Of a DNA stretch of 64,000 nt, positions 48,501 to 60,200 are shown in pieces. Within the stretch, counting starts at the first letter, position 1, and each line of letters starts with the position of its first letter. This DNA is from Daucus carota subsp. sativus (taxonomy: Eukaryota > Streptophyta > Magnoliopsida > Apiales > Apiaceae). The position numbers and the translations under genes are program-made. Location: NCBI RefSeq assembly GCF_001625215.2, contig NC_030389.2, forward strand, positions 780,930 through 844,929. The letters run 5' to 3'. Below the pieces are notes generated by a model. That model saw only the letters and a list, made by a program, of their open reading frames with translations, was not told the origin of the DNA and ran no database searches.

Positions 48501-50874
48501 GGCACAAAATATTCGTGTTTAAACAAAAGACATGCTTGCATGAGAAATAATTATGTATTTGACCAATAAAGAACACATTATCTGCTAAACTAACTCTAAC
48601 GAAACAACAGACCTGCTTCTGGCAATGATAGCGCTTGCGAGAGCAGTCAGCTGAGCAAGAATTGCAATGATATTCAACGGATGGACCCTCAGCTGTCATC
48701 AACTCATCAGCAATAGAAGACTCAGGAAACAATCGAGATGCAAGAGTTGGTGTTGCCACATTACTTTTAGAAACGGCTAGTGCACATGATTCTTCCTTGT
48801 CAAATTGGTAAAGTTTTTCAAGCAAAGAATCTGTTTTCTCTGCTTCTTCAGCATCAATATTTAAAATGGAAGAATTGGTCTCCGGAAATGGATGGTAATT
48901 AATTAGACCCCAATAGTCAAGAAACTCCAAAATCTCTTGCTTTGCATCTGAGTCGCCAACTACGATTTCAGATAGATCTTTCAATTCAATTCTGGCATTA
49001 GGATTTGCATGAAATTTATTCATGATCCCATTACGAATTTCCATGTACAATTCAGGAGTCCGATTCTCTGATTTCCCACTAAAGAACGAAGGCAATGATC
49101 GCTCCTCCAATGTATGTATTTTTGTCCAAGAAAACCAACCTACATACTTCTATAGAATTAGAGACAAATATTACTGTATAAACAACTTGAACAGTCTTAG
49201 TTGGTCGATATGAACCTTATAGGCCTGCATTCAATGGATATTTTATAGCATAAGTTTCAAGAGAAGTTCAAACAACATTTACCATCAAATTTTTATCCTG
49301 TATCTATTATAAGAAATGCATAATTTCCATGATTCTCGTACCTACCAATCTTTTCAAGACTTCCATCAAAATCTGGAATTCATCACAGGGAGGTAAGGTC
49401 CATGTAAATCACGCGCTCAGCAGACCCTACTTTTGCCCGTGTGAGATACACTGGGAATTTTTATTTGGCCTTCACTACAAATTGCTTTCTCTTTTATATT
49501 ATTTTTTATTTGTTGTACTTTTTTGACTAAACATGTTAATCTCTCAAGTTACATCAGTTTCAGTTACAATACTGAAAAATTCAACATCTTAGATCTCCTA
49601 ATCCTTATAAATCACTAAAATAAACAGAGACATGCTCTACATATCTTAAATAAAGAATCAAACTTTATAAACTTCATCTTAAACTTAATTACTTACATAG
49701 AGCCTAACATTTAGTTACAAAAAATGCATCTTTTACACCTCCAGTTCAAAAACTCGAATTAGCAGTTCGCATGGAATCAGAAATAAACACTTTTACACCG
49801 CCATAATAATTATTCAAGCAAGTCATTCCCCAAATTTGCAACTACACTCCAAAAATCAACAAAACAACACACTCAATATCAAACATTCAATTAATTTAAA
49901 CCTGAAAAAGTTCCATGCAGAAATCCACATTTTGCTTTAAAAAACTTACCCTCGCTAACGACTTACAATCATAATTTATTCAAAACGACGCCACCTTTCC
50001 GACTCTACTTAATCCAAAATACACACTTTCATATCTATCTAAAAATTCAAAACATTGAAGGACTTAAAGTTAACGGATGAACTGACAAAACTAATCAACA
50101 GAACACTACAACATCTAATCAACCTCCAACTAAAAGAAATCATAAAAATTATTCAAAAACATGAAATAAAGTAGTTTAATTAATCTGCAATAAAAACCAA
50201 TTCATGAAACTCACGAAATTCATCCCATTTCACCAAATAAATTTCAGTAAATTCACTTTTCACATAATCAACTAAAACTCATCAAATAAACTTAATTCAG
50301 AATAATTCAGCTAAATAAACTCAACTAATTCAATTAATCCACAACTAAAACAATTCATCCCAAAATTCAAAAAATTGACTTCCTTAAATCCACATTTCTT
50401 CTTAAAACAACATTACAACTCACCGCAGTGCACAGGCACGACATGATCACCAACATTCCTCGACATTAACTTCTTACACTCCGCCTCAATCTTCGCCTCC
50501 AAGGCCTCGTAATCCTCTCTCGCCGCAGCCAGCTCCTCCTCCGCTTTCTTCGCTCTCGACTCCAAAATCCTCGCATTCGCCAAATCGACATCACTCTTCA
50601 CCTCCGGAGCTTCGAAATACGGCTGCAGCCGTGCGCGCGTCAACGGACCGTTGTGGATCTGGTATAACGGCGCCACCGGAGGCTTCTCGCGAGCTTGCCG
50701 CTTCGACGACGTCGTTTGGTGGCCAGAGAGGTTACTTAGGCTCTGATGCTTGCGTTTCTGAGCGCCACCGCGACGTCGAGACGGCGGCGTGTGTTCCGGC
50801 GGTGGATCGGAGAGCTTCGTCGGAGTGTCGACGGCGGGAGCTAGGGTTTCGGCGAGTTTGTGCTTGTCGTCCAT
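45579..50874 (-). CDS. SWI3D: SWI/SNF complex subunit SWI3D
   Basis: Seven exons on the minus strand: 50874-50424, 49139-48613, 48197-47631, 47282-47116, 47033-46510, 46201-46011, 45920-45579. They give 2769 nt, 922 aa (Arabidopsis SWI3D about 985). It is a core, dimerising subunit of the nuclear SWI/SNF (BAF) ATP-dependent chromatin remodeller. Order of parts: basic N-terminal tail (PPSRRRGGAQKRKHQ), a coiled coil of Ala/Glu/Lys (about 110-140), SWIRM domain (from WFSWTKIH, about 152-236), ZZ zinc finger (YHCNSCSADC..YHCQKQADYDLCTECF, about 308-340; only the D-type SWI3 has it), SANT (from KWTDQETLLLLEALELY, about 365-411), a long acidic Ser/Lys-rich disordered part, and the C-terminal SWIRM-associated helical dimer region. 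Intron 1 is 1.3 kb. Confidence 0.96.
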
Positions 50875-51660
50875 CGTGTTTTGGTTAGGGGTTGTTTGGA
50901 TGGTTGGTAATTTAAGAGAGTGCTTTTGTTAGATGAGTGTTGGTATTTTTTGTCTGTGTAGGTGGCGTAGGATATGGAATTTATGTTTTAATCTGGACCG
51001 TTCATAAATAAAGGCAAGAAAGAAACGTTGATCTGTTAATTGAGTTTTTGACCAGGGTGTTTGGACCAGGCCGGTTTAAAATCTTGGCTTCTTCCCCTTC
51101 TTGGTTCATAAGTTACAAGCACTTATTCGTAATATTTCTGTAAAAAATCTGAAAGTACTTAAAAAAAAGTTAAGAATACTCTTTTATTTCATGAATTCCA
51201 TTTTTTTCCAAACACTTTAATCATTTATAAGTCTTAACTTGTTTCTAACTTATACTTCATTCTTTTATTATAAGCAATAAGCACTTATTTTATACCCAGA
51301 CAAACGACCTCGACATATATTTTATAGCAATATTATCTACATGGTTAAATTTGTTATTAAAGCTCTTTTTAATCTCTAATAATAAAATTGATATTTGGAA
51401 AGTGATAAAATGCAATATTCCAAAGCCTTGGGTAAATTTATACATTAGTATCGTATATAGTGATAATTATGAATAAAGTTTTGTTGATTTTCGTGAGATT
51501 TTGAACATTTCAAATATTTTCAATTATAACCTAATCACATAAGTTAAATAAAAATTTTAAATTTTTAAAATTTTGGCCAATTATCATATTAAACTTAAGT
51601 AAAAATTCAATGAATTGGCCAATTATATTTGTCTCACTTACAACATAATCATTAAGAAAA
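50875..51660. other. SWI3D promoter side and AT-rich intergenic DNA
   Basis: The SWI3D leader and promoter, then AT-rich sequence. At 51100-51305 a loose foldback (CATAAGTTACAAGCACTTATTC versus AATAAGCACTTATTTTATACC) looks like an old MITE. No gene. Confidence 0.4.
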
Positions 51661-52109
51661 AGGGTTAAATAAATGACTAGTTGCATCCACAAAATTCAAG
51701 TAGGGCACTTATTACAAATTTGACTCAAACTAATCACCGATTAACTTAATTTGATCATTCTGCTAAAGTCGAAAATTGAAAAATGTTAACATAAAAAGAT
51801 GGAGCTCATTTTGAGCTTGAGCATGCTATTTGGGTCATGGAATCATGATAAATTTTGTGCCCCCCCCCCCAACTTTTTAGTTTTCAGAATCAAAGCCAAA
51901 TTTTATTATAATTTTGTGAGCCAAATAGCAAGTTTGAAGTCCAAAACGAGCTTTGTCCTCTTACGTTATCATTTCTCATTTTTGGGTAATTTTAAATTTA
52001 ACGGAATGATCAAATTAAGTAAATTGATGATCAATTTCAAACAAATTTTCAATGAGTGACCTACTTGAGTTTTTCGGACACTGTCAGCCATCTACTTGAT
52101 ATTTAACCC
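51661..52109. mobile_element. Mutator-type MITE with ~100-bp inverted ends
   Basis: A 449-bp element starting AGGGTTAAATA and ending TATTTAACCC. The first ~110 bp match the inverse of the last ~110 bp with some differences (shared blocks CTCAAGTAGG/CAAGTAGGGCACT and TTACTTAATTTGATCATTC-like). The flanks carry a 9-bp direct repeat TTAAGAAAA (51652-51660, 52110-52118). Long inverted ends and a 9-bp duplication fit Mutator-like elements. A C(10) tract sits at 51861. No transposase. Confidence 0.8.
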
Positions 52110-54167
52110 TTAAGAAAATGGAGACAACTAGAGATGAAATAAATTGGTAGCCAGTTTCACCTAAAGTTTTTGTAAATTATCAATACATGACAACTCATTT
52201 ATGTATATGGTCTTCTTCAACTATGTAAATACTTACCTTGATATTGCATTATTACTTGAGCTATTGCTCTTAAATTAGCATATTTAGTTGGTGTTTGCGG
52301 AGTTGGAAGCTAGCTTATTTAGACTAAAAAGTTGCTTCTACTTCTACCCTTTTATTTGGGTAATAAGTTTGATCAACTGTTTTTAGGCTTTTGAGATAGA
52401 AGCTAGAAGTGGAAATGTCTAGTTTTTTTTTATCCCATAACTCTCAATTCCCTTACTTGTATTTAAAATTATCCAAACACGTTAACAACTTATAAGTACA
52501 CATCTACTCATCACTTATAATCCACTTCTTCAATTTAAACAATAAGTAACTTCTTTTAAACTAACCCAAACGGCCCCTCAATCTCGATTTCATCCTTAAA
52601 AATGCTAACCAAAACCCTTCCATCTTGTTTGTAAGTGAGCAATATCACCAAATTGTCACCACTGTCATATTGATAACACGGAGGATAAAGATTATTGGAT
52701 GCTTTTTGTACGACAAATTAATTTCACTTCGATATGGAAATTCAAATTTCAACTCTGTGATAATTTATTTCCAGTTTCATTAAGAAATTGAGCGAGAAAT
52801 TGCTGATTTTTTTATCATATATACAAAATCATGTCGAAAACTATACACCGAAAACAACTACTTCTATATAGATACTAAACTAATAAACATAAATAAACTA
52901 TATTATATGAACATAGTCCTCAAAATTAAGTCCATTAACATGAAGAATGAATTTCTAATAAACATGAGTGGATTAGTCGGTCTAGTGTTAGATGAATTTC
53001 TTGTGATTTTCTACAGAGCCTGAAAAATTCTAAGAAACAATTTGGGCAAATATGTGTAGTTATCATGATTGCAAGTTTTGATTAATTTTTATGAGACATT
53101 TTACACTTCGACCAACTAGGTTGTATGAATATAATACATAAAGTGAAGAATATGAGTAAACCCATTCATAATTCACGCAATCAAACAAGTAGAGAATAGA
53201 CCATTGCAAATAGCCATCATGCTACAACTTACGTGAATGTAGGGGTGTATATAATTAGATGAACCAGTCATGTGACTTAAAGCTCATGGATTACATCTAT
53301 GTTGTAATTTCGAGCTTAATATATGATACCATGATCTCACTCATTATTTTGGAGGAATGTGCCACCTAACAGTTAATGTCATTACTAGTTTTAAATCGCA
53401 TGAGGGATGGGACTCAAATGTTTCATTCATTGTTCTAATTTCAACCTTAGCAACACTAATTTGTGCTTATTATGTATAACAATAACACCTTTACAATGTA
53501 TATGATCATTTTATGGATCCTTAAGAGTTTAAAACTTTGTTCAATTATTTTGGCCTATTTTTTGTTGATCTTTAAAAGGTTATTAAAATGTTTTGCCTCT
53601 AGTGTGATCATTACTTATTCTATTCCATAATTTCGCATCATGTAGAGCTTCAAGAATATTAGTGTTTGGTATTATACACCATGTTTTTTTATCATGTTAT
53701 AGTTAGTCGGCAAGAAAAAAACCTCAAGTGTGGTTCTAGACACGTACCATGTAGACAGGGTTCCACACGAGAACATACGAGAAGATGACTTTCTCTTTGA
53801 TCTCTCAATCAGTTAGGAGATCCATTAAGAATATAGAGAGAGAGTCTTACTCTTGTACAAACTATTAAGTACAAACTTAAATGTGAACCAATGCTTTAAA
53901 AGTATGGTGAGGTTTATGGGCCCCGACAATGAACCATGAGGTGGGCCTTGGTAAGACTAAGTGGGGCTGAGTGGAATGGGATGGAGTAAGTATTGGCTCT
54001 TGGGCTTGTCTAGAGCCCCTCTAGTTCCAGTCTGGAGCATTAGTGAGGTTTTAGTGGGACCGAGATGGATTGAGTGGGGATAGGAGCTCCCCCAAGTAGG
54101 TGATGACATCTAGGGGTGCGTGATGACATCTAAGGGGTGGGTGGTTTGTATTTGATTATTAGCCTAT

Positions 54168-54217
54168 ATATATATACATATACATATATATATATACATA
54201 TACATATATATATATTC
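54168..54217. repeat. (TATATA/CATA) microsatellite
   Basis: Alternating TATATATA and CATATACATA units over about 50 bp. Confidence 0.85.
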
Positions 54218-54589
54218 CATGGAGTATACAAAAATATTGGAGTATTAGAGTCCAAAATTGGATAAAATATAATCTACTCATTTTATAGAGACCTGGTCTA
54301 TGTAGTCTAGTTAAAATTCTACTTTTCTAAGCTTCTGGGGCCATCTTGCATGACCTTCAGTTAGAAAATTAACTTTCTTGAACGAAAGAATTCCCATGTG
54401 TCAGCTATTGTATTCGATGCAATTCATCTACGTGTATGTAGACCCTGAAAAAAAAATCTGAACCTAAGTTAGTGACTAAAAGAAATTCCAAACCAAAAAT
54501 TAGTGAGTAAAACGAAACAAAATGTAGTTGAGTGGTAAGTTTCTAAAGGTACAATAAGTTGGGTGACAAAAAAATCTGTTTTCCCCATT

Positions 54590-54850
54590 TGAATATCATC
54601 AGATATTAATAGATTTTAGATAATATCAATTGAATACCATCAGATTTTTAAGGATAATTTAACATCCTCATTAAATATCACCAGATTTTTAAGGATCTTT
54701 TAATATCCTCATTAAATACCATAAGATTTTTTTAGGATAATCTCAAATAATCCAAGATTTTAATAATTTTTAAATTCTGAGGTAAGCAATCCTTACTGTA
54801 TTGAATGAAAAAATCTTTAAAAATCTCAATTTATCCTTAAATGTAAAAAG
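54590..54850. repeat. Repeated ~55-bp phrase around CATCAGATTTTTAAGGAT
   Basis: ATACCATCAGATTTTTAAGG, ATATCACCAGATTTTTAAGG and ATACCATAAGATTTTTTTAGG follow one another about every 55 bp, each with a nearby TAATATCCTCATTAAA-type stretch. The motif also resembles the MITE family at 56238-56730. Confidence 0.6.
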
Positions 54851-55028
54851 TCAATATAGAGCGAACAAAATCCATATCCACCAACTACATATACTTATTA
54901 TGCTTATGTATCAATATAGTTGGGGGTTAAAATATTAAATATTATTATTTTAATGCATACGTTTTATTATGGTTGGGAAATAGATATTAAATATTTTTGT
55001 TTTCCCCTCATGGAATGCAATTTTCTTG

Positions 55029-55035
55029 TATATAA
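55029..55035 (+). promoter_or_regulatory. Candidate TATA box of the BURP gene
   Basis: TATATAA 83 bp before the start codon at 55118. Confidence 0.4.
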
Positions 55036-55117
55036 TAAGTGTCTCGAATGTTTATCTTTACAATTCGCTAGCTTTGTGTCCATTTATAACCATCTTGTTT
55101 GACAAAAAACACATAAA

Positions 55118-56088
55118 ATGGCTTTTGGATTTGCATCCTACAACTTTCTCATATGTGCTCTACTTGTTTTACAGGTAATACATGTCGTTGATATTATATA
55201 TAAATCTGATCATGTTTGTGCCATCTTTGCAATATTAAAACATTTATTTGATTCTTTTATGTATGACTTATAATCTTGATTTTTTTTTAAATTTGATCAC
55301 AGTGTGGATATAGCATCAGTGCTCGGATGACCATTGAACGAAGAATGTATCTCGAAGAAGAAATTGATGATGATTTAATAAACATCACAAATCCGAAACC
55401 TTCTTATAATGTTTGGTTTACACCAAAAGATCTTTACAAGGGTTTTACAAAGCCTGTTTATTTTGAAAAAGAAGATCCAGCAAAAATGCCTTATTTTCTC
55501 TCCAAAGAAGAAGCTGATGCAATCCCATTTGCTATACCTGAACTTGATAACATACTCGCCCGTTTCTCTATTTCCAGGAACTCCCCACAAGGCAAAGCCA
55601 TCGCATATACAATTTATAACTGTGATTTGCATCCCACAGGCCACATGATTGCGAGTTGTGTTTCGTCGCTAGAGTCCATGCTTGATTTAGTCCAAAAGTC
55701 TTACGGACCGAATACCAACTTTGATCTCTACACATCAGTCATTCACCATTCAGAAAATACTCCACTTTTACAAAACTACACTTTCCTTGACACTCCTTAC
55801 CAGATTCCAACACAAAAAATGATCGCTTGTCACCCAATGCCTTATCCGTACGCGATTTTCTACTGTCATGGTCATTTAGATGGTTCCACAAAAGTATATA
55901 AGATTCCGCTCGGCGGTGAATATGGAGATAGAGTTGAAGCTATAGCTGTTTGTCATGCGGATACTTCTGGTTGGGATAAAGACCATATTTCTTTTAAAAT
56001 GTTGCATATGAAGCCTGGGAGTGGGCCTGTTTGCCATGTTATTCCACAAAATAATTTTGTGTGGATTCCTACAATTTCTGTTCAGTAG
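55118..56088 (+). CDS. BURP-domain protein (USP/RD22-like)
   Basis: Two exons, 55118-55174 and 55303-56088, give 843 nt and 280 aa. Exon 1 is nearly all signal peptide (MAFGFASYNFLICALLVLQ). A short segment with an FTPKDLYKGF-like stretch leads to the BURP domain, which has the exact spacing CH-X10-CH-X27-CH-X25-CH (CHPMPYPYAIFYCH, then VCHADTSGW, then PVCHVIP). BURP proteins are plant-specific and secreted; members include the unknown seed protein USP, stress-induced RD22 and the polygalacturonase beta subunit, and newer work links some to copper-dependent cyclic peptide formation. There is no long repeat region, so this is a short USP-like type. Its precise role is unknown. A short Asn-rich loop is visible (QNYTFL), with a possible N-glycosylation site. 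Confidence 0.92.
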
Positions 56089-56237
56089 AGGTATGATCAT
56101 ATATATATGATCAAAGAATCATGCTTGTTAAATGTGAACGACATTTGACTCAATAAAATTTTATTTGAAAATACCTGTCTTCAAAACTAAGTCTTATATA
56201 CCGATGTCAATTGAAATCGTCAATCTCATATTAATGA

Positions 56238-56730
56238 CTTGGGGTGTATTCAATCTGAATTTAATGGATTGATAATAATTTATTAATTTTAATAGATTGT
56301 ACATAATTTTATTTTTGAGTTTAGTGACTTTAAGGTAAATGTCATACAGTTCACAATTCTTCAAAATCTCGTGGATTATGGTTGGATTTCTTAAAACATA
56401 AAATACATTAAAAATTTCCACAAATTTCATCATTTTATATTATCAAAAAGATTTATTAGCTTTTGAATACGATTAGATTTTATCTAATATTAAATAATTT
56501 CTACAGAATGCAACCAGATTATTAAGCATAATTTGAAATCATGATATTATTTTTGAAAGTAATTTGAAATCATGATTGAATACTACCATAATTTTTAAAA
56601 TAATTTAAAATGCTAATTAAATATTCCAAGAGTTTATTTATATCTCTTAAAATCCGCATTGAATATACCTAGATTTCAGTAAGAATGAGAAAAAACTCTT
56701 TTGAGAATCTCAATTGAATACATCCCTTCG
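56238..56730. mobile_element. MITE-like element with GGGGTGTATTCAAT ends
   Basis: The left end GGGGTGTATTCAATC is mirrored by ATTGAATACATCCC on the right. The AT-rich interior repeats ATTTGAAATCATGAT-like phrases. Diverged relatives occur at 21940-22170 and 54590-54850. The target duplication is not clear. Confidence 0.55.
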
Positions 56731-56830
56731 TGCGTATTCAATTATATCAAGGGAAGTGCGTATTTAATTATATCAAGGGAAGTGCGTAAAAAAATCTTTA
56801 ATATTTAATTATATTAAGGAATGTGTAAAT
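56730..56830. repeat. Short tandem repeat of ~33 bp, three copies
   Basis: GTGCGTATTCAATTATATCA, GTGCGTATTTAATTATATCA and a third, more diverged ATATTTAATTATATTAAGGA follow one another, with AAGGGAA between the first copies. Non-coding. Confidence 0.7.
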
Positions 56831-57237
56831 TAGTCCGATCTTTATTGAATCAACAAGGTAGTTACAGTAGTTGCAAATCTCTCTCTCTCTCTTAAACCCT
56901 AGCTTGCAAAAACTCTCAAACCCTCTCTTCCTTTTCTAGCCACAGTCGGAGGTTCCATCGATTTTCTCCGATGAAAAACTCTGAATCAGTTAATTTCTCT
57001 TTATTTGTTCTTATTTTCTCGATAATACTCCCTAACAGATCTGTACTTGGATATTAGATCTACTCAATTTTCAAGATTTTGATTTGGTGATGAATCAATT
57101 GGGATGACTGCGATTCAGTTTTAGCCATTTCTGGTATCTACATATATTTATATTCGATAAAATAAGGATTGTGTGAAATGACCCCACGACAATGGTATGA
57201 GTTCAAAATCTTTGTTCTTATTGTTTTTAAATGTATT

Positions 57238-60200
57238 GGGTTGGGTAAACCACATACAATTCGCTTCTTAAAAGAACTTACCCATCAAATAAAGCCTAAT
57301 ATTATTTTCCTGTCTGAAACTCTATCAAAGCAAAATAAAATAGTTGAAGTTTGTAAAATCCTAAATTATGCAGGTTGTTGGTCGATTGATGCCCAAGGTC
57401 GTAGTGGGGGTTTGGCTCTTTTCTGGAAAAATGAGGGAGGATGTGAAATAAAGGGAGGAGGTAGACATTATATTGACTTTGAGGTTGTAAATGATCAAGT
57501 AGGGAGATGGAGGTATACTGGTTTTTATGGGTGTCCAGAGCGAGGGAGGAGACAAGAATCATGGGATATATTGAAGGAGTTGGCAGCGAGGTCGAATCTG
57601 CCATGGTGTATTATCGGGGATTTTAACGATATGATGAGTGCGGATGAAAAAAGAGGTGGGAGACCTCATCCGCTTCATCTGCTTCAAGGTTTTGTAGATG
57701 TAGTGAATGAATGTGGGTTGAGGGATTTAGGTTATGTGGGTGATAAATATACCTGGGAAAGATCTCGTGGGAAGCGGAACTGGATTCAAGAGAGACTTGA
57801 TAGGGGTCTTGCTAATCAAGCCTGGTGTAATTTATTTCCTCATGCAGAGGTGCAAACTTTGGAAGTAGCTACGTCTGACCACTTACCTTTGCACCTGTAT
57901 CTGAAAAAACAGGTTTATAGACCTAAGGAACGTAGATTTAAATTTGAGAATTCTTGGCTTCGAGAGAAAGATTGTGAAGGGGTTATTCGTAATGGTTGGA
58001 GTGAAGCAGGATGGTTGGAAATTGTTGACAAGGTGAGGGTGTGTAGTATGCGTTTGCAGGAGTGGGGGGGTGGTATTGCTTCTGAGTACAAGCAGCAGGG
58101 TAAAGCTTTTCGCGAGAGATTACGAAAATTAAGGTCAAGAAGAGATACATGTGGTATAAATATGTACAATGAAGTTAGATGGCAGTACATGAATTTATTA
58201 GAGAAACAGGAGGTATACTGGAAGCAACGAGCAAAAAATTTCTGGCTGCGGGAAGGAGATAGTAATACACGTTTTTTTCATAAGTTTGCTTCTGGGAGGA
58301 AAAAATCAAATCAGTTGCAAAGGATCAAGGATGTGAATGGTGTTTGGAGAGAGACAAAACAGGAGGTTCAGGAAGTCGTGGAGAATTATTTCTCTAATCT
58401 TTTCACAGCAGGGAACAGGGGGGAAAGTTATCGGATAGAGAGATTGTAAAGCAAGTATCGGAGATCGAAAACGAGAGTTTGATAGCTGAGGTTACATTGG
58501 AGGAAGTAAAAGCTGCAGTCTTTTCTATGCACCCGGACAAATCACCAGGTCCGGATGGGCTTAATCCTGCGTTTTTTCAATCTTTTTGGAATGTGGTTAG
58601 GGATGATGTGGTTCAGTTTTGCCAGCAGTACATGGAAAAAGGTGAGCTTCCTGAAGGTATAAACCACTCACTTATTTGTTTGATTCCAAAAATTAAAGCT
58701 CCGCAAACTATGTCTGATCTTAGACCTATTTCACTTTGTAATGTGTTGGTGAGAATTTTGTCTAAGGTTATGTCGAATAGGTTAAAAAGATGCTTGGGAT
58801 CAATTATATCGGATAAACAGAGTGCTTTTATAGAAGGGCGTTTACTTACAGATAACGCAATGTTGGCGTTTGAAATAAATCATTACATGAAAAGGAAAAC
58901 TCAGGGGCAAAATGGGTGGGCTGCTCTCAAAATAGATATTTCTAAAGCTTATGACCGTTTGGAATGGGATTTTATTTATAACATGATGGTGAAATTTGGT
59001 TTTCATGAATTATGGATATCACGTATAATGAAGTTCCTAAATTCGGTTTCATATAGTTTTTTGCATGATGATGGTGATTTTGGTAACATTTTGCCTCAGA
59101 GGGGATTACGTCAAGGTGATCCTATTGCACCATACATTTATATAATGTGTGCGGAAGGGTTGAGTGCTATGATCAGGAGAAGTGAACAAGTTGGTTTGCT
59201 ACATGGTTGTAAGGTAGCCAGAGGAGCCCCAACAATTTCCCACCTACTATTCGCTGATGACTGTTATTTTTTCTTTCGTGCAAATGCAGATGAGGCAAGA
59301 TTAATGAAAAGAATTTTGGATCGGTATGAGCATAACTCGGGTCATATGGTTAATTACAACAAGTCAGCTGTTACTTTTTCGCCTAACACCACGGAGAATA
59401 GCAGAAATGAGGTGTGTCATGAGCTTAGTGTTCGAGAAGCTACAACACCAGGTCGGTATTTAGGCATGCCAATGCAGGTTGGGAAGAATAAAGTGGAAGA
59501 ATTTAATTTTCTAGTGGGAAAAGTTGATCAGAAATTGCAGAACTGGAACAATCAGACTATCTCAAGAAGTGGTAAAGCTATATTGTTGAAGACAGCAGCA
59601 CAATCTGTACCAAATTTTTGGATGCAACTGTTTTTGGTTCCAAACACAATTTGTGACAAGATAGAGAAGCGTATGAATGCCTTCTGGTGGGGAAAAAGTG
59701 GAACAAATGGTGGAATAAAATGGATGTCATGGGATAAAGTTTGTACGGTCAAGGAAGAAGGTGGGTTGGGATTTTAAAAATTAAAGGACTTTAATATTGC
59801 AATGCTAGCTAAGCAATCATGGAGATTGATGGTGGAATGTAACCCTATAGTTAGTCAATTTATGAAAGCACGGTATTACCCAAAGTCAGATTTTTTAAAT
59901 GCTTCATTGGGTTCGAATCCAAGTTATCTTTGGCGTAGTATTTTGGCGACTCAAGATACGATGAAACGGGGAATGCGTAGGAAAATTGGTAATGGTCTGA
60001 CAACTACGGTTTGGAAGGTGCCATGGCTCCCTGACTTGCAAAATGGTTATCTTACAACCGAATTATATGAGCAGTTGCAGGATATTAAAGTGCAGAGTTT
60101 GTTAGCTGAAAATCAGAAGTCCTGGGATGTTGAAGTTGTTTCAGACTTGTTTACTGATCGTGATAAAAAGCTCATTCTGCAAATTCCTATTCCTATCCGC

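Larger units (their letters stand above)
52119..55028. other. Intergenic DNA upstream of the BURP gene
   Basis: No gene found. Contents: a probable decayed MITE at about 52290-52575 (TTGGTGTTTGCGGAG .. AACCCAAACGGCCCC); a TATATACATA-type microsatellite at 54168-54217; a ~125-bp segment at 54313-54435 shared with 61675-61925; and a triple ~55-bp repeat at 54590-54740. Confidence 0.5.
56089..57237. other. Region between the BURP gene and the LINE
   Basis: A MITE-like repeat at 56238-56730, then three short direct repeats, then a stretch from about 56880 that looks like a plant 5' leader: a CT run, a telo-box AAACCCTAG near 56895, CTCTC-rich leader, TCCGATGAAAAACTC. No coding sequence follows; the LINE begins at 57238. 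The source of this leader-like piece (gene relic or older retroelement) is undecided. Confidence 0.4.

Noticed and set aside
51799-52059. 86-codon frame
   Set aside because: Falls wholly within the Mutator-type MITE and shows no protein similarity.
52290-52575. MITE candidate TTGGTGTTTGCGG .. AACCCAAACGGCC
   Set aside because: Ends pair poorly and no target duplication was found, so it is only mentioned within the intergenic entry.
57169-57237. Start of the LINE open frame (MCEMTPRQWYEF) as a true N-terminus
   Set aside because: The target duplication ends at 57237 and homology starts at 57238, so these codons are flanking host DNA.
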